This document shows, piece by piece, positions 46,467 to 58,213 of a stretch of DNA of 64,000 nucleotides. Source of the stretch: Cephalotus follicularis. Its lineage: Eukaryota > Streptophyta > Magnoliopsida > Oxalidales > Cephalotaceae. A program made the translations under genes and the position numbers. How positions within the stretch are numbered: the stretch's first letter is position 1; the number at the start of each line of letters is the position of its first letter. The notes beneath the pieces are model-generated. The model worked only from the letters and a program-made list of their open reading frames with translations, ran no database searches and was not told where the DNA came from. The DNA lies in assembly GCA_001972305.1 (NCBI GenBank), contig BDDD01005128.1, positions 21,007-85,006 of the forward strand, given 5' to 3'.

Positions 46467-46478
46467 GCTCTGATACCA
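46467..46478 (-). other. Primer-binding site (initiator tRNA-Met) of the chromovirus
   Basis: TGGTATCAGAGC on the minus strand, four bases inside the 5' LTR. Confidence 0.93.
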
Positions 46479-46482
46479 CTGT

Positions 46483-48780
46483 TGTCACACCCCGCTTGCA
46501 TTAACAACATACAAAATGGCAATTTAACTAACATCCAGCTTATACAGAGAACGGTAAAACTTAAAACTTTTGATTAAGCATCAAACTTGCGGAAGCATTT
46601 GACTATAAACTGAAAGCAAACGGAACCATGCGTCCCATACCATATGATCCCCACAACATCCACGGTAAAGCATTGTTTAAAAAGCCCACAAATGGAGCGT
46701 GATCCAAAAGTCGATACAATAACCTCGTTAAACATTAGTACATGAGCCAAAGTACAACATGTTTACACACTGCTTTACAAAAACACTTAAAGCATAAAAC
46801 TTCATCACTTCACTGTCTGATACAGCCATGGCGGTGATATCCAAAACGCAGCATCAATCTGCAACAGTAGGGGGTTAGCCTTTGTCCTCACTCGGCCAAA
46901 GTCATAAAAACAACATAAGATCAACGAAACCAAAGCATGAATGCAACATGATGTAGTACATACTATATCTCGATGCATATATATATATATATATATACAT
47001 ATGCCAAACCACGATGTCACAGAAATCACGGTATCACAATGTCACAATTCACGGTCTCAAACAAGTGCAAAGGACTACATAAAACACAGTTCACGATGGG
47101 TACGAAGAGCGTCGCCAACTCCTGGCCCCAACGTCGTACATCCCGTCATCGGCGTCGACTCCGGACGACACGAAGCAGGTCACGATACAGTGAGTCACCC
47201 AGCCAACTCCTGGCCCTGAGTCGACCCGACCACTAGTCATCGCTGGCGTCTCCGCCACGCAACTAGTACGGTCACAATCACAATCACAATCAGCAATCAC
47301 AGTCAACTCAATCACAATCACAGTCATCTCGATGCTCAAAACAGTTTTCCAAGTAAATTGATAAAACAAAGATACTTGAAAACAAACTCATTTTCACGAT
47401 GTCACGGTTCTCGGTTCACAATATCATAAAACTCGGTTCATGGTGTTTTGGAAGTCATTTTCACGGTTCGAAAATATATATTTTCTCAAAACATACATTT
47501 TCGTGTAAAGCAATGATTTTCATGAATCAACAATGCATTTCCAAAAAACAGTTCACAATCAGTTATCACAATTTCCAAAGCAGTTTATAAAGCTTCACGA
47601 AGGAAAATATCACATTACATGATGCACACACACGTTCGCAAGGCAAAACAGGCCCTGACAGTCGGCTGTTTCCCACTGACAGTCGGCTGTTCCCCTTAAA
47701 ACAGTCAGCTGCCCAACCCTGGCAATCGGCTACCCACTGTAAATAGTCGGCTGCCACTCTCGACAGTCGGCTGCTCACACTCGACAGTCGGTTGTCCCTC
47801 AGGACAGTCGGCTGTCCACACTCAACAGTCGGCTGCTGACCTACAGCAGTCGACTACACAACCTCTGCAGGCACTTCCTAGAAACACGCATGGACAGTCG
47901 ACTGGCCTCCTAAGCACAGTCGGCTGGACCCATTAAGCAGTCGGCTGCCCAACACGGGCAGTCGGCTGGATTCTGCAGAAAATGAAGAAAAACAGCAGCT
48001 ACACAAGCCACAACACACACCCAACTCAACCCAAAACAGCACATTTAAGCAACAACACATTCCAGGCTCACAATACAACATAAACATGCATTTCATTTCA
48101 TGGAAAATATTAACAGTTGAAATTAAGTGCAAAAACGACTTTCTTCCTACCTTAGAACTCCAAGTTAGGAGCTACAATCCACCTCTTTAAGTCCAAAACC
48201 AAGGCTTTTGCACTCCCCAACTCCTCCCGCAAGTCCCACTGGTCCGGTTCCTCCACTGGTCCAAGCTTCAACCCACGGTTCAACACAAAGCTCCTTGGAT
48301 CCACAACACACACACACTTTCACTCCCTTTTCTTCACTCTTTCACACTCTCTTTGAACTCTCTATGAAAAAGAATGAAGATGGAGGGAGAAGCTTGTGTT
48401 TTTATGGAGAAACCCGGCCCCTCTCTCTGTCTTCTGCCATATAAAGCCAAACTCACCCACTTTTGTCACACCAAGCCTGAAAACTCGTGTGCTGTCTGGC
48501 GCCTGGCAGTCGACTGTCTCGACTTGGCAGTCGGCTGTTTTTGCCGACATATACACAGCCGGCTGCTTCCCCACAGCAGCTGGCTGGTTCCCCTCAGTAA
48601 GAGTTCCAGTCGGCTGCCTCCCTGTGGCAGTCGGCTGCCCCCTGCACAGAAAACACACCAACACACTTTCCTTGCAACTTTCAACACACAAAAGTGGAAA
48701 AACAAGGTTCCCATTAACACAAGGTGCAAAATTACATTGGAAAAGCAACATTACACTTTAACAAAAACCCAGGCGTTACA
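46483..48780 (-). mobile_element. 5' LTR of the chromovirus (2298 bp)
   Basis: Matches the 3' LTR throughout, with scattered substitutions and small indels, for example an extra CAATCA repeat at about 47280 and a lost CGACTTGG unit at about 48530. Two palindrome-word clusters lie at 47655-47970 and 48505-48640. Confidence 0.93.
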
Positions 48781-49368
48781 CCCCTACAATTTCAGATTGC
48801 TGCAGTGGGACCGGTATGGGCAAGCCTAGAGAAGAATGAAGTTGTAATAATGTTATCTGATGGATGTTGTATTTCCTGTTCGGATTTGTATTTTTCTGTC
48901 GAGGTTTATTAACTGTTATTGTAAACCTTGGAACAATGTTTATTATACTTGATGGTTCGGTGTTACCGTGTGATGATGGATTTCCTGTATGAATGAATAT
49001 TGTATCGACATGTTAGGATCATACTCCGTTTTGAGGACAATTAACAATGGAATGTCGTATTTGGTAACACGTAGTATGGGATGCGTGTTACGGTTGTCTT
49101 TTCAGCTTATATCTCAAATGCTTCCGCAAGTTATAAACTGTTTGAAAAGTTTTAAATTATTCGTAAAATTGCATAAGCTGAATATATGTATGTTGATTGC
49201 CACCACTATTATTATCGTTATAAAAACGGGGTGTGACATATATAGATATATTGAATATTGTACGTGCATATGGGTATTGATGAAGTGGAGTATTTCTAAT
49301 ACTCATATAGATTGATTAAATGTTTGTTTACTGTATTGATGGTGCATGGGGTAGAGTTAGTGAGAAAC

Positions 49369-49378
49369 CTATAAATAG
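49369..49378 (+). promoter_or_regulatory. TATA box of LTR D
   Basis: CTATAAATAG, followed by a CT-rich leader with (TC)n at 49437-49455. This is the same layout as in LTRs A and B. Confidence 0.55.
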
Positions 49379-49889
49379 ATCTCTAAACTCTATTTCATTT
49401 CATTTCTCATTTCCCATTCTCTTTCTAGCCCATTTCTCTCTCTCTCTCTCTCTAGCCAAAACTCATCCAAATTGGCTGTTTGACACAGATAATCAAAGGG
49501 GAAGGCTTATAGATCGATACTAGACTTGATTGACACAAGATTGGAGCTCTATAAACCAAGAATTTGAGTTATTTCTCCCATTTCTGACCCTAGAGACCAA
49601 GAACAAACTCCAATCTTTGGTAGAAGCGTTCTCTACCTAAATATGCTATGATTTACACTTATATACACATGTATGAACTGTTTTCATGGACTGAAATGAA
49701 TTGATTATTAGTGAGTTAGGGTTTTTAAGAGGAATTGGGGGTTTATGACCTAGAAATTTATAGGAGGTATTAAAATGATAGAAAATGATTTTAATACTTA
49801 GAAACGACTAATTGAACTTGGATTGAAAAGATTTGAAAGAAAAACGAAGTTTTACAAAGTTTTGGCATGAACTTGTTTCTGTCGAGTTA

Positions 49890-50130
49890 AGTGTGGCGCC
49901 CATGCTCTAAGCATCACCGCTTAGCCTTCCTTCAAAAGAGAAATTATTTTCAAAACCAAAGGCACTTAGCCTTATTGGCAGCGCTTAACCTAACAGACGA
50001 AGCTTAGTTCTTAAGCTTCGCCCCTTAGACCTTTCTCCAAAAATGTTTTCAGTTCTGTTTCAAAGCGTTGACACTTGGAGCTTAACTAACGATGCTTAGG
50101 TACTAAGCATCGATGCTTGCGTCCAAGGAG
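49890..50130. repeat. AAGCATCGATGCTT-type palindrome cluster in LTR D
   Basis: Perfect 14-bp palindrome AAGCATCGATGCTT at 50105-50118. Degenerate copies are CTAAGCATCACCGCTTAGCC, TTAAGCTTCGCCCCTTAGA, AAAGCGTTGACACTT and ACGATGCTTAGG. Confidence 0.75.
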
Positions 50131-50309
50131 TCGTGGTTTTGGTAAACAGTTTTGTGCAACTGTTTTTAAAGCACTTTTCTAAATGATTTTCTACCAGGAC
50201 ATTTCCCAAGCCTGTGTACAGTGATACTGGGTTTCTTCCCAGGTTTCTAAAGATAGTAATGCATGAAAAAAAGGGTAGTGAGTATAGTAGTGTCTAGTCG
50301 AGCTTCGTG

Positions 50310-50800
50310 ACTAACCTAGAGCTGTGTGCCACCTTTGAAAGGTTAGATGTCCCCGTCCTAGAGCTGTGTGCCACCTTTGGGGGTCCTGAGATCCATGTAG
50401 CTACTATCAATGGAATGATAGATGACTGTTGTCTAATCCTTGAGCTGTGTGCTACTTACGGTGGGATTTAGACTTGTACAACCTTAGAGTTACGTACCAC
50501 CTTTGTGAGGGTTATACATAAGTGTAGTGAAGCCACATAACTAACCTTAGAGTTGTGTGCTACCTTCGGGAGGTTAGTGTTCTCATCCTATAGTGTGTGC
50601 CACCGTGGGGGTCTTGAGTCTTACGTGAGCTACAAAAGTGTTTGAGTGATTGATGTGATTGATTGAGTAAATCTGTAACTAGTCGACTACCTATGGGCTA
50701 AATATAGGCTTAGTCCTAGTTGGACTTATCATCTATGGTAAGCAATTGGATGTTCTAGACCTTGAGCTATGTGTCACCTGAAAAGGGGGTTTAGACTTAC
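50310..50800. repeat. Irregular tandem repeat GAGCTGTGTGCCACCTTTGG in LTR D
   Basis: Seven or more units of about 55-110 bp sharing CCTWGAGCTGTGTGCCACC and a GGGGG/GGAGGTTAG-type half. LTR C has a shorter relative at 38980-39120 (GCTGTGTGGCGGAGG, GCCACCGTGC). Confidence 0.65.
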
Positions 50801-51069
50801 GGATATTGATTTTTGGTTAACTACTTATATATACTGGTATGGGACAATGTATACATCCTAGTCAACCGTCTGATTGTCTGATAGATGGATGGATAGGAAT
50901 GTATGATTAGGTTAATGGTCTATATGTATGCTGGTATGGGATGGCTATATATATGGCTTCGTTAACCACAATTGTACATGCATATTGTCATGACATGCAT
51001 TGATTAAATGTGATATCTGTTCATATCATCAGGATAGGGGGTTGAATTTCTGCGAGGCCTTTGGGCTTA

Positions 51070-51088
51070 CCCATCCTTCAGGATGGGG
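51070..51088 (+). other. LTR 3'-module hairpin in LTR D
   Basis: CCCATCCTTCAGGATGGG: an 8-bp stem. It sits about 415 bp before the LTR 3' end, the same distance class as in LTRs I and A. Confidence 0.6.
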
Positions 51089-51502
51089 CATCTATATGTG
51101 TTTAGAGACAGATAGATCCGGAGCTAGTGGCAGTGGTCATGGGCATGAGGATCAGTGATAGCTTGGATGGTTGATCATGGATGCAAGGATGCTGCTTTAT
51201 GGGTTTGTATGTTTTAGTTTTGAATAAGATTGAACAGTATGGATTGTAATAAACAGTAAGGATATGTAATGATTGCTATGTATGGATTTATATGGATTAT
51301 GTATATTTTGAAATATGGTTTGTAATGTATTGTTTTAATGTTTAAGAATGGATTGAATGGATTACACACATGTGTTAAGGTTTTAATTGGTAAGGATTTT
51401 CGCTATATAGAGTAGGCTTTAACAGGTACTCAACTCATAGATTAAGTGATTGATCGGATGTTAGTGATGTCTCGGGACCCCCTACGGGTTCGAGGTGTCA
51501 CA

Positions 51503-52097
51503 GATCATGATGATGAACCAGTTCTCATTACAAAAAGATTAAAGAAATTTCTGGTCAAAAAGAAATTTGGGAGTAAGATTTTCAAAAATAGGCAATATTC
51601 TAAACCGGAACCATAGAAAGAAGAATTTACTTGCTTCGAACATAAGAAATCGGGTCATTTCAAAAGCGATTGTCCAAAGTTAAAGAAGAGTAAGGAGTAC
51701 TCAAAGAAGACGAAAGCAATAATGGCTAATGGAACTTGGAGTGTTAGTGACGATTCAAGCTCGGATGAGGAATCAAATGATGAATTTGCTCAAATAGCTA
51801 TGATGGCTATTGAAGATGAATATGAAATCGATAATGAGGTAAGCTATGATGAACTTATTATGTTACTTGATAAATATAACTTTGAAAATGTTTCATTTAA
51901 AGAAAATGTTAAATTTCTCACTAAGGAGAATATAGTTATGAAAGAACATGATTCTAATTTGTCTAAGGAATTAGAAACAAAAAAAAAAAAGAGAAAAACT
52001 ATGGTCATTTAAAAAAGAAAATGAATATTTGAAAGTTGAAATTGATGCTTTGCAAAAGACTTTTTCAAAATTTTCTAATAGTAGTGAAAAATTGGAC
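51503..52097 (+). pseudogene. SIRE-like copia gag, segment 2 (knuckle and coiled region)
   Basis: Resumes after LTR D with PVLITKRLKKFLVKKKF. A zinc knuckle reads CFEHKKSGHFKSDCPKLKK, with the second Cys replaced by His. It is followed by MANGTWSVSDDSSSDEESND, acidic, then a Lys/Glu-rich, probably coiled-coil stretch (LLDKYNFENVSFKENVKFLT). It is cut by LTR E at 52098. Confidence 0.8.
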
Positions 52098-52999
52098 TGT
52101 AAGCCCCGAATTTTGTATAAATTATATTGTATTAAAAGATATGATATAACATTGGATAATGGTAATGTGGGCTTAAGAGTTCTCTTCTCTTCTTGGGCCG
52201 AACTTGGACATGGAAGGAGAAAAGAATATTGGCCCAGTCATGGTAAAGAAAGGCGGTTAGAGGCAAGTTCTAGAGTCTTCTGTCAATAAAGGAGGTAGTT
52301 ATGTTAAAGTGGGACATGGAATGACATAATTCCGAGAAGAGACAAAGGAAATGCCTTTCTCAAGAGAGTTCAACACTTTCTCTACTTTCGTTTTATCTTC
52401 TTGTCTCCGGACCTAGAGGGAGACAGTGAGAGAGCGAAATTGAGAGAGAAGGCTCGGGTTGGTGCAAAGGAGGGTCACTGAACTCGTAGCAGCGTATAAA
52501 GCTTAAAGGAAGGATCGAATTGAGAGCCCAGCAGCAGATTCTTCCAAATCTGCAAATGGTTCTAGTAGCAAGTTCTTTCAGAGTCATAGCTGGACATCTT
52601 TGAGGTAGGTTCTACTCCTATGCCTTGAGCTGATATATATATATATATCTACTGTGATGTTGTATGATATTGTGAATTGATAGATAGTATTGTTATAAAT
52701 TGATATGAGGTACTGCTATGAATTGATTAGATCAGGATTATGGTTGGAATCGATCACTGGAGCTTATAACTCCATTGAATCGAATGATTGATTGCCTGAA
52801 TTGGATTTGGATTGTAGATCAGCTGTTTAACAGCCATAGATTATAGTCTTGCTAGGTCTTAGACTGTTGGTGCTTTACTAGGGGCGTACCCCAATACTAG
52901 AGGCAGACCTCGTACGTGAAGGCAATCGAATTGTTATGCCTCGTACTTGTGTAAGACATTAAGTCTAAGTCAGACTAGAACTCGGAGGAAGAGGTCACT

Positions 53000-53470
53000 G
53001 CGCCACAAGACTGTAGAGCAGACTTGTCCATGAGGTGGTAGAGAAGACTTGCGCCACAGGAATGCAGCGCAGACTTGTCCATGAGGCGGTAGAGAAAACC
53101 TGCGCCACAAGACTGTAGAGCAGACTTGTCCATGAGGCGGCAGAGAAGACCAACGCCACAAGATTGTAGAGCAGACTTGTCCATGAGGCGGTAGAGAAGA
53201 CCTACGCCACAATACTGTAGACCAGACTTGTTGATGAGGCGACAGAGAAGACCTGTGCGCAACACTGCAGGGCAGACTTGTCCATGAGGCGGTAGAGAAG
53301 ACCTACGCCACAAGACTGCAGAGCAGACTTGTCCATGAGGCGACAGAGAAGACCTGTGCGCAACACTGCAGAGCAGACTTGTCCATGAGGCGACAGAGAA
53401 GACCTGCACTAAAGACTGTAGGGCAGATTTGTCCATAAGGCTTCAGAGAAGACTTACGCCACAAGGTTGC
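53000..53470. repeat. Tandem array of 50-51 bp monomers, 9-10 copies
   Basis: The monomer is GCGCCACAAGACTGTAGAGC, followed by AGACTTGTCCATGAGGCGGY and AGAGAAGACCT. Copies are 50 or 51 bp. 51-bp copies keep the minus strand open with a 17-residue period (LPPHGQVCSAVLWRRSS), an array by-product. Confidence 0.9.
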
Positions 53471-53699
53471 ATAGCATACCTGTCCACCAGGCTACATAGC
53501 AGACATACGACGATAGTGCTTTCAATGGAAGAGTAGATAATAGTGTTAAATGACAGAGAAGAGTAGACCAACGCCTATAACGTTGCATGGCAGAGAAGAG
53601 CATACCAACGCTAATAGCGTTAAATGGCAGATGTATAGTTATGAGGACTCACTTTTAGAGATGACCTTTAGAAGGGTCACCGATTATAATTAGAGTCAT

Positions 53700-53895
53700 T
53701 GGATCACCGACTGAGATGAGCCCTAAGGGGATCACCGATCGAGATGAGGCATAAGGATTGCCAACTGAGATAAGCCTTAAGAGGATCACCAGTCGAGATG
53801 ACCCATTGGATCACCAATTGAGATGAACCCTAAAGGGATCACCAACCGAGATGAGCCACAAGGTTCACCAATAGAAATTGAACTCATAAGGTCAC
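53700..53895. repeat. Tandem repeat of 26-28 bp, about 8 copies
   Basis: Units GATCACCGAYYGAGATGAGC, followed by a CCTAAGGG-like end, in direct series with indels. Confidence 0.75.
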
Positions 53896-54593
53896 TAACA
53901 TAGCAGACTAGAAATAAAAGGAAGTCTTACTAGACTAATAGATATATCTTGTCTTGTCTTCTCTGCTCTTCTAATGAATGCCACCCTAGTCTGCTACCTC
54001 GGCAGAGATGGCCGAGGAGAACTTATATGTGCTGATAGGGAATTGGAACACGATGGATGGTGAATGATCATGGAATCGTATTGTTATTGTTATGGAATTG
54101 TATTGCTATGGTTAGGAAATTGCACGGTTATGGTTATATGAATTGTTACATTGTGCATTCCGCATGTCATGCATTCTCATGCTCTACATGTAGTGGTACC
54201 TACACAACCAAGGGTTGCTAACCCATTCTCTGAATTGGGTCAGGTCCAGGTGATGCAGCGCAACGACATATGGACTAGATTGCAGAGCGGAGCTTCTTCA
54301 GAAGAGCAGTTCCTACGACCTACCTTGTGTAATGAAAGGGATGTTGTAGATTGATTATACTTGACCTGCCGGCTTGTGGCAGAGCTATGATATGAAACAT
54401 TGATGTATAAGGACAGGTATCCATGCAATTTATATATATATATATATATATATTGATTGATTATTCTGCTTGCATTGTTTTGGTTGATTTAAGTTTTAAA
54501 TTTATTGTATATTTAGATAATGGAAAATGGATTGTATAGACGGCGTGCCACGTGTCAGACCGTGGGGTCCTCCTCATGGTTCGGGGCATGACA

Positions 54594-54985
54594 TTGACAC
54601 TCTATTAGGTATTTAAAGATGTGTTTTTAATAAAGCTGGCTTGAGATATGAAGAAATGAAAAATATTAAACATTTTCAAAAGTTTCTTAAAAACAAAGAA
54701 AAAGAAAAGCAAGCTTCAAATGTTATTTGCAATTATTGTAATAAAGTTGGTCATATATCTTTATCTTGTCATTTCAGGAATAATATATTTCAAATGAAGG
54801 CGAATGTCAAGGTTAAGAAGCTATGGGCTCCTAAACGAATATTTATTACTAACCCAAATGAACCCAAAACAGTTTGGATACAAAAAACAAAAAATTGAAA
54901 TTATTTGTTTTGTAGATGTGCTTGAAGGCATCTTCAAGGAAAACAAAATGGTATTTTGATAGTGGATACTCAAAGCACATGACTA
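54594..54985 (+). pseudogene. SIRE-like copia gag end and protease start
   Basis: Continues after LTR E: FNKAGLRYEEMKNIKHFQKF, then a CCHC knuckle CNYCNKVGHISLSC, WAPKRIFITNPNEPKTVW and a stop. In a nearby frame it goes on to KASSRKTKWYFDSGYSKHMT, the copia protease active site (DSG, with Tyr for the usual Cys). The element stops there; RT and integrase are absent. Confidence 0.8.
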
Positions 54986-56194
54986 AGCACTTATGCATAA
55001 GCCAAGGTGTCATCGCTTAATGTCCGTTTTTACAAAATACCAAAGCTACTGGGCGATTAAGCGATGATGCTTTATCCGAAGCGTCACTTGACTCAGTTCA
55101 CTGAGCTAAGTGTCGATTCTTGGAGTCTAATCATCGCCACTTGGGTTATCACTTAGCACCCGGTTACTTGATTGATTGTTCCCTCTGATTAGATACTCAC
55201 CACCTATTGGCTATTGATCTCGATTGATTGATTGTGACCATGGACGTTTTAGTGATCTCTAGTCAGGAAGCTAGGCGATGGTTATGTACATATCCATCTA
55301 TTTCCTCTAGTTAGACATTCGTCGCCTATTGGCTATTTACATAAGTATTGATTGATTGTACTGAACTATTCCTATTAAAGCAACCCCGTGACTCTAGACA
55401 GGAAGCTAGGCGATGGCTACTCCATCTGTTCCCTCTTACTAGATTGTCACCACCTTCAAGCTATATTAGACTGTTGCACTCCAGATATTACCGCCGAGTA
55501 TGCGCTCCGGATACTACTGTCAAGCGATCTCTTTGGATCCTACCGACGAGTGACTATACTTTACTAAGCCGCCTGCGAATAGAGCTATTAAACTCTGGTT
55601 ATACGATCATTGAGTATGCACTCTGGTCACGTGTGCCATTGTGTATGCACTCTAGTGACTCAAACTATTGAGTATGCGCTTAGACGGATACTACCACTAG
55701 GCAGGTACTTAGCTGGATACTACCACTAAGTAGGTTTAGTTGACCGAGTTTGATTAACCTGAGATAATTAGACTTGTCTAACCACCCTTTTTGAAGGACT
55801 ACCTTTCGTGGTTAAACTATCGATATTGACATTGATATTGATACTGACATGGACACTGATATTGTACTATTGAAGGTCACATGCTCTATATAGGAACTGA
55901 TTGGGTGTATTTATACACTACCGCCAATTGTCTGATAGATGATTGATAGGATTGATTGAATATATCTCATTCATATACACCAGTATGAGACGGTGGTATA
56001 CGAAAGGTATATCACAACTGGCATTCATGCATATACATGCCATACACTGATATTGTACACACTGATTTGACACTATACACGTACACATTGCTATTGCACA
56101 TATTTATATTGTAAACATTGACACTGATAGTGTCTAACTGTACAAAGCATAATCTACGCATGCAGATATGTCTGCTTGGCCATTTGGCTTGAAA
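54986..56194 (+). mobile_element. LTR fragment F (A-like), truncated at both ends
   Basis: Contains AAGCGATGATGCTT-like words (55000-55150), GATTGATTGATTG tracts and the CTAGGCGATGG / CTATTGGCTATTGATT blocks. The later AACTGATTGGGTGTATTTATA, CACCAGTATGAGACGGTGGT and GCATACAC region parallels LTR A 9400-10230. It ends GCTTGGCCATTTGGCTTGA just where the hairpin would follow, cut by the next copia LTR. Confidence 0.6.
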
Positions 56195-58213
56195 GAAAAG
56201 AATAGGTTTTTGGTCATTTTAGGTCTTAGGTTCATTAGGTATTCAACTTTGATTTTTGTCAAAGTATACTCCAAGCAAAGGTACACCCTATAAATCTAAG
56301 TCCATAAACTACCAAAATCCACCAAGGACACTAACAAATAACCAATTGAACTAATATAACAAGCATGCCAAGAAACCAAGCCAAAGTTAGGGTTTCCCTA
56401 GCAAACCATAACTTTCGCGCCACAACAACGTTTAGGGTTTTGGTTACCTTAACTTGAAGACTCCTTCCTTCAATAAATAACCCTCTACACTTTAGGCTTG
56501 AACCTCTACCAAGGTTGTCCACAAAACCCGAAATTACTCCTCTTCAAACTCCAAGGCCGAGCGCTTCAAAAGTCCTCCAAGGATGGTGGCTACTTCAAAA
56601 CAATGGAGCTTCAAATTCATACCATGGAAGTCTTCCAAGATCAATGTTTGATCTCCAAGAGGACTAGTTGTGTGGAGAGCTCCAAGAACCCTAAATTAGG
56701 ATCAAAGTAGGTAATGCTAGACTTTGATGAATAGTGTAGCACCACCTAAAATGACCAAGGGAGGTGGAAGAGAAAGTATATAGGAGAAGAGAAAATGGTT
56801 GTTCTTCAATTGCCTTAGAAGAAAATTTCTTCTTCTCTCTTGTTCTCAAATTCGGCCAAGCTAGAGAAAAAAGGAAGACAACATTCTTTTGTTCACTTAG
56901 TTAGCTTCTCATATACACTTTGCCTTTAATTTCAACACTTGAAGAAGATATCTGGAGCTTTTGACAAGTGTCTTACTAGTCTTAATTCAAATTAAAGTAG
57001 CTTCTCCAAGAAGCTATTCTTCCACCAAGTGACACATGTTCAGCACATGATAGTTTCCCGATAATCCGGCGGGACCTGAAAGTCCGGATTAAAATACCGT
57101 AACTATAATAAATCACCGGAACGCCTCCAGGGCCCGGTAAAGTCATTTTAAATAGTTTTCGGACTATTAAAATGACTCAAGAATATATCCAATATTTTTC
57201 TGAGCGTGGAAAATTAATTTGAAATTAAGTTCCATGTTAACGTCCATCTCCGATTTAATCTGTAAATATTCATGTTGTCAGTTTTTGTGTACTTTTTCGT
57301 TCGTTATTCTCGACTCCGATCGCGACCTAGGGCAAGGATATGTGTCAACCTTAGTTTTACCGCGATGACTATAAATCCGTAAACTCATTGCTACTATCGG
57401 CAGACTTTCCCGAAAACCTCATTCCAGTCTGCCGGAACTCGGTTAGATATTTCCATTCCATAATGAATACACACAGTATAGAGCCGTTCACTTTCACATC
57501 GGGTGTGACGATTCCTTCTTGCGCACTATCTCACATTCATGTAAATCTCGCAAGGTCCAAGGACCACCCGTTTACCAGTCCCGCGAGAGAATCGGGTAAA
57601 GCGAAGATCAAATCCAGGAAATCTCTATATAATGCAGAGTAGTTGCTCAGGTTAGAGGAATACACAGGTCCTCCTAGGTCCTTCTAGGCACCCAGTGACT
57701 ATACACTACCGCAACAGATAGGAATCACTACTGACATGAGATATGTGACTATTCAAGTAGTGTTTCTACGGTGGGTCGAATTCAGTGCACGTGCTCCCAG
57801 CACGTGCCCCGTATTAGCTCTAGTGTTCCTCACAGATGGTAATGAGATATTCCATCATCCACCCACAGGAGCAGGCATAACACGACAAGTTTAACTGGTT
57901 CACTAATGCCCATTAAAGTGAACCTACGACTTGGAAAGATTTTGTCACAGGGAATAAGGGAATCGTTATCATAGCTCTGGGCTCGACATCCAATCCTTGA
58001 TGTGACAGGGCACCATATGTGTAAGCAATTTATAGTAAATAAATACATTGCTTCAATTAGAAGATGAATCACATATAGTATGCCAGTATAAAAAAGTAAT
58101 TTGCACAAAGTAACATAAAAGGATTAAGATTTATATATATATATATATATAAAGAGCAGAGTACAAGTACAACTAGCCACCTAGTGGCTTGATGGGTTAC
58201 ATTCTCTTTAACA
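56195..58213 (-). mobile_element. 3' LTR of copia element L
   Basis: The minus-strand start TGTTAAAGAGAATG at 58213 is preceded by the polypurine tract AAGTGGGAGAT (58214-58224). The last half (57050-58213) is homologous to solo LTR G. The left end is estimated from the junction with F. No coding sequence; a (TA)n run lies at 58133-58152. Confidence 0.7.

Larger units (their letters stand above)
39415..48780 (-). mobile_element. Complete Ty3-gypsy chromovirus (Tekay/Del-like), minus
   Basis: A 9366-bp element with two long LTRs (39415-41719 and 46483-48780), a tRNA-Met PBS, a PPT and gag-protease-RT-RNase H-integrase in gypsy order. The exact 5-bp duplication CCCCT lies on both sides (39410-39414, 48781-48785). 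The LTRs differ by a few percent by eye and the coding region has at least seven premature stops, so it is moderately young but dead. The long LTRs and the integrase C-terminal chromodomain-like end point to Tekay/Del. Confidence 0.95.
37144..49238 (+). mobile_element. LTR C (solo), split by the chromovirus
   Basis: Left piece 37144-39414 starts TGTAACGCCCATG; right piece 48786-49238 ends CGGGGTGTGACA. TATAT flanks both ends (37139-37143, 49239-49243). It is about 2.7 kb without the insert. It holds two GCGTCGACGC clusters and ends with the same terminal motif as the chromovirus LTR. Confidence 0.88.
37079..51502 (+). mobile_element. LTR D (solo), split by LTR C
   Basis: Left piece 37079-37143 starts TGTAACGCCCC; right piece 49239-51502 ends GAGGTGTCACA. 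The flanking 5-mers GATGA (37074-37078) and GATCA (51503-51507) differ by one base. Without the insert it is about 2.3 kb. It carries a TATA box (49369), a palindrome cluster, GAGCTGTGTGCCACC repeats and the 3' hairpin. Gag coding sequence resumes right after it. Confidence 0.85.
52098..54593 (+). mobile_element. Solo LTR E (2.5 kb)
   Basis: Starts TGTAAGCCCCG and ends GGTTCGGGGCATGACA, with flanking TGGAC (52093-52097) and TTGAC (54594-54598). Gag coding sequence continues on both sides. It contains a 51-bp array (53000-53470), a 26-28-bp array (53700-53895), TA microsatellites and a weak form of the 3' hairpin (54220-54241). No TCGA-palindrome cluster is seen. Confidence 0.85.

Noticed and set aside
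52970-53436. 153-codon minus-strand frame with a Cys-rich periodic sequence
   Set aside because: It is the 51-bp tandem array read as 17-codon units; there is no start context, domain or gene structure.
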